DNA of 64,000 nt from contig JAGEMR010000073.1 in NCBI GenBank assembly GCA_021030915.1, positions 1-64,000 of the forward strand, read 5' to 3'. Under the pieces are notes generated by a model, which was not told the DNA's origin, did not search any database, and saw nothing but the letters and a program-made list of their open reading frames with translations. The translations under genes and the position numbers were made by a program. Shown in pieces: positions 56,836-64,000 of this stretch. Origin of the DNA: Astrothelium macrocarpum. Lineage: Eukaryota > Ascomycota > Dothideomycetes > Trypetheliales > Trypetheliaceae. Position 1 is the stretch's first letter; the number at the start of each line of letters is the position of its first letter.

Positions 56836-58192
56836 TCATGCCCATACGCGAAGCTAAAAACCCTTTGTCAGTGGCTCAGTCTTACAATGATGATGACACG
56901 AAAATTTACCATAGAGTCCCAAGATCCCGTGCATAAACTCATAGCGTCATTGCTGACTCCGAGGCAGCTGACTCGGTTATCATGGCCTTGTAAGGTGCCA
57001 ACACGATCTCCACGCATAGTATCCCAAACCTATATCCGACATTTAATATTCAGTGGGTTTGGAATGAGCTTGAAGTGAGACTGACCTTGCATTCAAAGTC
57101 ATCGTAGCCGGCAAACAACAGTCTTCCAGAGACTGAGAAGGCCACTGATGTGATGCCACACACTGGCTCCCCGATCTGTGGGATTGGAATGTCAGTAAAA
57201 GGCCTTTTGAGCCACTGATGTAGCATGTTATTTGGGAAACTTTTTTTTTTTTTCAACATAAGAAAAGCACTCACTGTGTAAGCTTGCACTTCTCTGTCAG
57301 CGCGGACATCGAAAAGGCGGCACGATGCATCATCAGAGCCGGTACCGAAAGCATTTCCGCTTGGGAAGTATTGAATAGCATTGATATCAGAGTCGTGCGC
57401 AGCGAATGTCTGCACGCATTTTTGCTGACGAATGTCCCAGAGTTTGGCAAAGGCATCACAAGCACCAGAGACAAATTGGTTGGCGTCAAGAGGATTGATG
57501 CTTAAGCTCATGACATCGCCGAGATGGTCGGCAAATTCGTGTACTTTTGATCCAGTCTCAATGTCCCACAGTACGCAGGTCATGTCGCCAGATGAAGTCA
57601 AAATTCTTCGGTCGTTGATAAATCGGCAGCATGATAGGTATCCAGAGTGGCCCGATAATTCACGAGCAACACGTGTTGGTCCGTCTCTAGCGGAGAGATT
57701 GTAGATGGAGCAAATGTTATCAAGGCCACCGCAAGCAACGTAGTTACCACTCGGTGAATAAGCGCAAGTCATGACCCACGACGATCGTAGCGGAATGGCG
57801 TGGACTTTGTTTGTAGTGTAGGCATCCCAAATGATGAGCTTTCCATCTTGCGAAGCGGAGACTAGATGCCTTCGGTCAGTGGACCAGTGCATGGCGTAAA
57901 TCTTGGCAAGATGGCCTTTGAGAGTGCGCTTCGTTTTCATGGTTAGCCTTGGCAGCGCATCGAGACGTTGTCGCGCGACATCACGAACTACAGATTGTGC
58001 GTCAGTACTCGGTGCAGACAGCAGCTGTGCTTGCCAATTGGACTTGCACAGCTCCCAAGCGTGTCAATACTCACGCGAGGTGTCGGCGAGTTCATCCTTC
58101 TTGCGCTTTATGCGGTCCTTCAAGGCCTCGGCATCCCGTCGAGCAATCTGGATCTTCTGTTGGATGGATTCGGCACTCATGTCGGCCGACAT
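56836..58192 (-). CDS. gnb-1: Heterotrimeric G-protein beta subunit
   Basis: Five exons on the minus strand: 58192-58075, 57987-57275, 57175-57086, 57029-56910 and 56853-56836, giving 352 aa; introns 87, 99, 56 and 56 nt, every phase consistent. The N-terminal coiled coil (MSADMSAESIQQKIQIARRD) binds G-gamma; seven WD repeats follow, from TLKGHLAKIYAMHWS and LVSASQDGKLIIWD to GRLLFAGYDDFECK and VWDTMRGDRVGTLQGHD, ending CTGSWDSM-LRVWA. The last exon codes only five residues before TGA. This is the conserved G-beta of fungi (SfaD, GNB-1, Gpb1), which with G-gamma keeps G-alpha inactive and signals to growth, sporulation and mating. The third intron's neighbour contains a T13 run. Divergent from the deaminase-like gene across 0.9 kb. 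Confidence 0.96.
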
Positions 58193-59129
58193 TGTCACGG
58201 CTTCGGATAGGTCGCTGGGTGCAGAGAGCTATGGGAGGTGGTCAGGTAGAGAGGCTGCAGTGTGATGACGAGGTAAGGTTGATCTGGATTAGGGGCGAAA
58301 CGATTGTGGAGCGACCGGGCGGCAAGGGTGAGGGCCGGTGGCTGGTCCCCCCCCGACAGTCAGGACCACGAGCAGACCAGGCCAGGTGCAGTCGGACTCA
58401 GGTCACAGTTCTTGGGCACGACAAGGCGCGATGGAGATGGGTGATGGAGGTGGAGAAGGCGCACGTCAGAAGGGATTCAGTGCAGGCTGATGAGATAGGC
58501 TGGGGCAGCGTCGAGAAGGAAGCGGAGCCAGCGAGGAAGCTCCTCAGCCAACCCAGACCGCGCTAGTACCACCAGTTTAATCTTACCCCAAAGAGCCCAG
58601 TCAATTTGCGCCCCAAGGCCCGGCGGCCAATCACACGCCGTGCTCAGACGCGGTCGGAGAATGGGCTCTGGCCTCGCTGCCGTGCTCGACGCAGCAAACG
58701 GTACCCGGGTCGCGACGGTGGGCGGCGGATGCGCTGATCAGCAGACGATTGGGTGGACTGGCCTGGTAGGTGAGAGAGAGCGAAGGAGAAAGAAGGAAAA
58801 AGGCCACAGAAGAGTGCCGGCTGCCCGGATCAGGGCCAGGTGCAGCAGCAGCAGTAGACTGATTAGGTAGCCAAGACGCGGAAAGAGGCGTGAAGCGTGC
58901 TGGTCGCGTCTAAAATGCTGCAATGGCAGTGGGCGGAACGGTGCGCGGGAGAAGGCGAATTCGAACGTCGAAGCAAAGCGACTTCTGCACTTGTCTGCTT
59001 CGTCCTGCCGCTGTGAGGAAGGCTTCCGAGGCTAGAGCAGGGGAAATTGTCACAGAGCCTGCGCCCGTTTTCATCTATCTCAGTCCGTGTGATTGCCAGC
59101 TGCTCGTTTTAGACGGTCTGCTTCGAAAT
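58193..59129. promoter_or_regulatory. Divergent promoter region (G-beta / deaminase-like)
   Basis: About 940 bases between the two start codons. Contains a C9 run at about 58349-58357 and a CCAAT-bearing stretch near 58628-58633 (GGCCAATCA, a CCAAT-box consensus for HAP complexes). Antisense-looking GC-rich frames in it have no coding support. Confidence 0.5.
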
Positions 59130-60734
59130 ATGGAAGGATCGATAGACGTCGATCTTGCATTCACAAAACTTCTCCCCAAGATCGAGGTACTTGGTGCAAC
59201 CCAACCCCCCCATGTCACATTGCTGTTCGTCTTGCGCCTCTGCTAATTTTCGTTTGATTCCTTTCTTGTAGCTCCATGCTCATTTGACCGGCAGTATCAG
59301 TCGCCGGTGCCTGCATGAGATCTGGCTAAGGCGCAAGGAACTCGAGCCGGATCTCCCTCTAGAGGATCCCTTAATTGCTATGCCCCCTGGCAAAGTTGAC
59401 TATGATTTGACCACGTAGGAATAAGATTTTCTATCTAGATCTCCGATTCATACACCATTTCAATCTCGCATTTGCGTTACTGCACAAGTCGGATCTACCG
59501 TCATGCAAGACACCACGGATGTCAGCTGGGTAGCCGCATCCGCTGTCTGTCAGACTTTCCAGAACCCTTCCTAATAGAGTCCAGCGTCTGCTCGTTGCGG
59601 AGGTGCAACGGCGAATCATCCTCTGAGGCGCTTTTGACCTGTCTTTGTTCAATTTCGGCATTTCCGTTTCCAGTCTGCAGAAAACTCTGATTTCATATCC
59701 GTAGCTTCTTCCCCCTATTCTCCTCGTATATTTACCAATTATGTAGCGACCCAGTCAGCATAAGGTAAGCAATGAGAGACCAGTTCTATTCACGTTCACG
59801 CTTATCGCATCAGATACTCCACTAAGTCGGTGCTGAATGACTTTGAAGCGGATGGTGTTGTCTATCTTGAACTACGCACCACTCCTCGTGCTTTACCAAG
59901 GGCTTCCCCGCCCATCGACAAAGCGGGCTATGTAGACACAATTCTTTCGACCATCACCGACAAAAGCAGAGAGTCTGCTTTGCACACAACTCTCATCCTT
60001 TCAATAGACCGCCGTAGCACTCTTGAAGATGCTCTCGATACTGTTGACATAGCAATTGCAAGGCAGTCTCAAGGCGTTGTTGGTGTTGACTTATGCGGTG
60101 ACCCAAGTAAAGGGGACGTCTCTGACTTACGGTCCGCCTTCATCAAAGCCCATGCCTCAGGCCTTAAGGTATGTGTGCATTTTGGGGAGATCCCTAGCCC
60201 GAATGCATCAGAATTGGAAGAGATGCTGTCCTGGCAACCAGATCGAATCGGACATGCCATCTACTTGCCCGAAGCTATCAAGCAGGAGGTAAGGAAGCGA
60301 GGCTTGGGGATTGAGATGTGTTTGAGTTGTAATGTCAATGCAAAGATGTTGCCAGGAGAGGGTGGGTTTGAAGAGCATCACTTTGGAGAATGGTGGAAAG
60401 AGAGTGGATACGATGGTGCAACAGTGGCTTTGTGCGTAAGTGCAGGTTCAGTCCTCTTGAGAAGCCTTCAGAAGAGGTCTCTAGCTGCATCCAAGAAAAG
60501 CAATGTTTTGAGAAAGTTGTCTGGCTTCTCCGCTAACATAAATTCCAGACGGATGATGTGGGCGTATTCTGCAGCCCCTTGTCTGAAGAATACTATCTTG
60601 CAGCAAAGCATTTCCAGCTAGACAAGTTGGATATCAGAAGATTATGTGATGGCATTGTAGAAGTCATCTTTGCTGGAGAGGAAGAAAAGCGACGATTGAA
60701 AGATCTGTATGTGCGATGGACTCATTGGACTTGA
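59130..60734 (+). CDS. Adenosine deaminase-like protein (ADAL family)
   Basis: Five exons: 59130-59186, 59272-59414, 59705-59764, 59814-60435 and 60549-60734, giving 355 aa, the usual family size. The third exon, only 60 nt, was found by translating the gap: it supplies FFPLFSSYIYQLCSDPVSIR between DYDLTT and YSTKSVL. Metal and active-site motifs are HAHLTGS (zinc His pair), GVDLCGDP, HFGE (catalytic Glu), RIGHA and TDDVGVF (zinc Asp). Human and plant ADAL deaminate N6-methyl-AMP to IMP; that is the likely reaction here, in the cytosol. Exon order and phases all agree. The second intron is 290 nt, far longer than the gene's others (49-113), and is the oddest part. Confidence 0.88.
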
Positions 60735-61306
60735 TCCGAGATCAAGATCGCAAACCTGGTAATGGCAAGGGAGCCTTGTATCGCTACCGCTACATGATGC
60801 ATAAGCGCTACCATTTTGGGATTTATGCAGTCTGAATCTCTGATCAAGCAGTCCGTTTAACCGAATCGACGCAGAGAAGCTTGTCGTACAGTTTCGTTGA
60901 CCGTTCTCTGCTATTCTCACCGACATGCAGCCTGAGAGATAGCGACCAAGACGTCACATTAGCGAGAGAAGTCAGCAACGATGACCTTTTTTGCTTCAAG
61001 TGGTTAGTGTAGGCTCGTATTCATATTGGGAGCACCTCGTTTTTATTCTTTTACACGACCCAGTAACGTTCCGTCCCGCTAGTGACCGCCGAATGGGCGT
61101 GGGAAAGACGGGAGAAGCAAAACCACAACCCAAACGCCACTTCCGCGTGGGGCACAATCATCACGCTCACACTCGTTTAGATGATCATTTCAGCCTTTCT
61201 TTGACATTTACCGTTATTATTGCCTTCTCCTTGTACATGCGCAATTAGTTCACACGATCTTTGAAATACTAAACGTACCACTCGCTGTCCGACTCGACCT
61301 TTGAAG
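60735..61306. other. Intergenic, no gene seen
   Basis: 570 bases between the deaminase-like gene and the small membrane-protein gene. No conserved frame or RNA gene. Confidence 0.45.
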
Positions 61307-61833
61307 ATGCTTTTCTCCGTAGGAATACCCCTCCTTTGGCTATTCGTCACAGTTGCACTGGCAAGAGATGATCCAGATTACAGCGGTAAATCTTAGGACC
61401 TCACAAATTCCATTGAATTCTCATCTTGGCGACTAACATAGCAATTCAATCTTTAGATCCTACCTATGTTCCCCCTCCTTCCATCGGCCATGAACTCGGC
61501 ATCATGTTCGGCTTCATAGGTACGCATTTCTTGCTCCCATCTCTTACCCCACAGTGCCGGTCCCTGATGATAATGTTTTGGCCCTGTCATTTTCTCGGCC
61601 CTCCTTATCTTAAGAGAAGCTAAACCCTATTTCAACTATTAGGCGCCATGGTCCTTAGCATGTCGCTCTATACTCTCGTCTGGAAAGTCGGAAACCGGCG
61701 CAGTGCGCAGCGGGAAGCTGCGCGAGTCGAGGAGATGCGACGCTCTGGATATCTGGAGGGAAGGGGTAATGGGAAGCAAGTGAATTATGGGGGTTTAAAG
61801 GAGAAGGATGATAAGTTGGAGATGAAGGAGTAG
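61307..61833 (+). CDS. Small single-pass membrane protein (110 aa)
   Basis: Three exons, 61307-61385, 61457-61519 and 61643-61833; introns 71 and 123 nt, both phase 1. Residues 1-20 (MLFSVGIPLLWLFVTVALAR) are a signal peptide, followed by an acidic-proline segment (DDPDYSDPTYVPPPS), a membrane helix spanning the second junction (LGIMFGFIGAMVLSMSLYTL) and a basic, polar tail of 50 residues. This compact three-part protein looks like the small conserved fungal membrane proteins of unknown role; I do not know its family name. Being split over three short exons it is easily missed by annotation. Confidence 0.7.
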
Positions 61834-62549
61834 AAGCAGATGTCATAGAGCAATGGTCGGCTTTGTGGCTGATTTGATCGAGAAAGAGCGGATTTTCCAG
61901 GGAGAAGCTGGGTTGAGGGCCTTTACGACTTCGGCAACATCTCTGATCCTCGTCCTTGAGTGATTTTAATGAGATATTTAATGAATGCCAGCAGGGGGAG
62001 TCTCTACGTGGCTTGCTATTCCATTAAACATGGATTGAAAAGGGACGCGGAACATATCAACATTCAGCAAGTGAGGTACATTCGAAAGAGTACGGATTTC
62101 AGCTGTCTATGAGCACCCCTCATGAGGTCACAAGAAAATGGGATGAATACAGTCAATGACAAGAAATCAAAATTTCAATTTACACAATAAGACATTTTCA
62201 ACAAGCCCCAGTCATGTATACGACACCAGTGAATTCGCCAACGCCAGGCCAGCTAAGCCGTAAGGTATCTCGAGCTCCCAGGCTCTATTAGTAGTCCGAT
62301 TTTGCTCCGAATGACACGGAGACCATCTTCAAACCCCCCACAACGCCGATCCGGTTGGAACTCCATGGACAATAGCAGCCGCACGTACGTAGGCCTCATC
62401 AACTAATAATTACAGTCGAATTTCCTAATCGTACATTGATACTCTCCCTCCAAAACGATAAATGCGTCACAAATTCATAGGATCTGGTGTCTATCCAAGA
62501 CTGTCAGCAAGCATCCCTCACAACCAAGGGCTCATCAAAGCACAATCAC
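61834..62549. other. Intergenic between convergent genes
   Basis: About 700 bases holding the 3' ends of the small membrane-protein gene and of the phosducin-like gene. It includes the possible extra phosducin exon near 62460-62520. No other gene or RNA supported. Confidence 0.45.
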
Positions 62550-63542
62550 TCACCTCGCCATCGCGGCCTCCAAACTTGCCACATCCAGCTCCTGCTCCTC
62601 CGGAATCTCCTCAATCACCGGCACCAGCCCGGCAAACTTCTCACCACCCCTATACGCCAGCAACGCCGGCACACCCGCCCGCTCCATCTCCGCATCCTCC
62701 CATCCCAACTTCACAAACCGCGTCGTCGCATGCCGCCCGGCCAACACGCGCACACAGCCCTCGACGAGCCGGCTGACCTCGCTGTCGTCGTCGGCGATCA
62801 GCACCACCACCACCGTGTCCGCGACCACGCGGTCGATGGCGTCGAGGTAGCCCGCGCCATCCACGTCGGCCAGCGTGCCCCACACGCGCTTGCTGCGCGA
62901 CTTGCTCCGCTCCTGCCGCTTCTGCGTGCTGCTGCTGCGGTGCCGCTCCTGCAGCTGCCGCAGCCGCGACTGCCGCCAGCGCGCGAGAAAGCCCTCCTCG
63001 TCCGATGCGTCCGCGTCGGAGCTGGAGCCGCTGGCGCCTGCTTTCTCGCGGGACGCGTCGGCGGACCGGTTGCGTCGTGCCGGCGGTGGTGAGTGCTGCT
63101 CGGAGGAGGGGTTGCGGAAGAAGGAGAAGCGCTTGTAGTGCGATTTTTTGGCGTATTCGTACGACTGGGCGTCGGCGATGACGCCTTTGGGGCCGGTGTT
63201 GGCTTCGGAGAAGAGCGGGGGGAGGGTGTAGGTTGCGGTTGCGGCGGCCATGTTGGTGTTGTTGTGGGTGCGGATGGAGAGGCTGGCTGGGTCGTACTTT
63301 TCGGTGCTGTCGAAGAAGTCGTCTTCGTCTTCTAGGTCGGGGTCACGCCGGTTTTGGTTCTGATGCCAAGCGGCGGTGCTCGAGGTATGACGACCCCGGC
63401 TGACGTAGGTATCGGCCTGGTCGAGTGAATGATCAGAGTCGGTGTGTTCTTGCTCTTCTTCACGATCTTCTGGGTGGGCAGACGATCTGTGTTTATCTGC
63501 AAAGAGGGCGTCGAATTCGTCTTGGGCGGCAGAGGTAGTCAT
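62550..63542 (-). CDS. Phosducin-like protein (thioredoxin-fold G-beta-gamma chaperone)
   Basis: From ATG 63542, about 330 aa in one exon. The first 150 residues are acidic and disordered. The phosducin helix-1 block reads TLPPLFSEANTGPKGVIADA, then a linker, then FLARWRQSRLRQLQ (the FMxxYRxxRLxEL equivalent), and a thioredoxin-like domain with VVVLIADDDSEV, TRFVKLGWED and GVPALLAYRGG-type strands. Phosducin-like proteins help CCT fold G-beta and load G-gamma, and the G-beta gene is 4.4 kb away. The last codons before the TGA overlap a perfect GTGAGT donor (gcgAGGTGAGT), so a final exon downstream is possible (AG acceptors near 62500 give only a few residues or about 30). Its DNA is much more GC-rich than its neighbours. 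Confidence 0.75.
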   Translation of the reverse strand: MTTSAAQDEFDALFADKHRSSAHPEDREEEQEHTDSDHSLDQADTYVSRGRHTSSTAAWHQNQNRRDPDLEDEDDFFDSTEKYDPASLSIRTHNNTNMAAATATYTLPPLFSEANTGPKGVIADAQSYEYAKKSHYKRFSFFRNPSSEQHSPPPARRNRSADASREKAGASGSSSDADASDEEGFLARWRQSRLRQLQERHRSSSTQKRQERSKSRSKRVWGTLADVDGAGYLDAIDRVVADTVVVVLIADDDSEVSRLVEGCVRVLAGRHATTRFVKLGWEDAEMERAGVPALLAYRGGEKFAGLVPVIEEIPEEQELDVASLEAAMAR

Positions 63543-64000
63543 TCTGAGGCAGGCCCGTACTCGGGCGTAGAGGGAGGGTAATATGTAATAGTTAGGTGTG
63601 GTTGGCCTGCAGATGGAATGGAAGGACTAGCTCGCGTGGCAGGCGCCCCAGTCTGTTTCGTGTCAGCACCTCCCACGGCTGACGTGCGAAGGGAGGGTTG
63701 TGCACGGCTGCGGCACCGAGGGCAACAAAGTTTATGCGGTGGAAAGGATGCAGTGACAACGTGTTTGCTTCAGAGGATCGGGTTCGGCCTGGACGGAGGG
63801 GCCAATTGGAATGTAGGAGACCGGCTCCGCAGAGGGTGTCGGGTCGCACGTTGTTTACCCTACAGTTGGGCCGGGCCAGAGGGATGCAGTGCGGGAGAAA
63901 AAGTTGTAACCATTATCACGCGGCAGGGTGGCGTCGTGAGACTGCTAAAGCTGGAACACGGAGCAAACACCACGTGGAAGACCCCGGCTTCCTTGTCGCA
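63543..64000. other. Upstream region of the phosducin-like gene
   Basis: 458 bases to the window edge, GC-rich, with no supported gene. Presumed promoter at its left end. Confidence 0.4.

Noticed and set aside
57949..58566. 205-codon + strand open frame over the G-beta 5' end
   Set aside because: It lies antisense to the confirmed first two G-beta exons and its composition follows from them; no motif of its own.
62487..63092. 201-codon + strand frame in the phosducin-like gene
   Set aside because: Antisense shadow in GC-rich DNA; His/Arg-rich translation typical of a wrong frame.

Overview
This is nuclear DNA of a filamentous ascomycete (Pezizomycotina). Most genes carry short introns of about 48-130 nt with GTRNGT-type donors and CTNAY-like branch sites. 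The window has a HET-domain gene, a PNP-ankyrin gene, fungus-type MFS carriers, and transposon relics degraded to extreme AT content in a way that resembles RIP (repeat-induced point mutation). I cannot fix the class from sequence alone; Leotiomycetes, Dothideomycetes and Lecanoromycetes are all possible. All splice models below were made by hand from donor, acceptor and phase matching.

Layout. 1-444: AT-rich relic of a Tc1/mariner transposase. 0.85-7.4 kb: accessory genes (a polytopic membrane protein, a HET-domain protein, a single-pass Ser/Thr-rich surface protein). 9-30.4 kb: mostly conserved core genes: a TFIIIC subunit (Tfc6-like), a RING-CH membrane E3 ligase, a cytochrome P450, a HAD hydrolase, a conserved fungal protein of unknown role, the U2-snRNP factor SR140 and the complete TOR kinase. 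32-44.4 kb: a second accessory block: a PNP-ankyrin protein with no NACHT/NB-ARC module, a GMC oxidoreductase with a premature stop, a complete but strongly AT-mutated pogo/Fot1-type DNA transposon with about 44-bp inverted repeats, and a repetitive cell-surface protein. 44.5-52 kb: a DUF1295 membrane protein, a phosphate:H+ symporter-type MFS carrier with an upstream CACGTGGG box, and a Dal5-type MFS carrier. 52.5-56.8 kb: a tRNA-Val(AAC) with a 6-nt intron, a 183-bp MITE and a broken chromodomain gene, followed by gene-poor sequence. 56.8-63.5 kb: G-protein beta subunit, an adenosine-deaminase-like enzyme, a small one-pass membrane protein and a phosducin-like protein.

Functional links. TOR, the G-beta subunit and a phosducin-like protein (a G-beta-gamma assembly factor family) are nutrient-signalling components; the last two lie within 7 kb of each other. 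The HET and PNP-ankyrin genes belong to families used in fungal self/non-self recognition, and both lie in transposon-bearing accessory blocks. The P450 and GMC oxidoreductase are about 20 kb apart with core genes between them and do not look like a biosynthetic cluster. No undescribed multi-gene system was found. The strongest unusual items are the NOD-less PNP-ankyrin protein with near-identical repeats, the nonsense-mutated GMC and chromodomain genes, the short-intron tRNA, and the two terminal-inverted-repeat elements.
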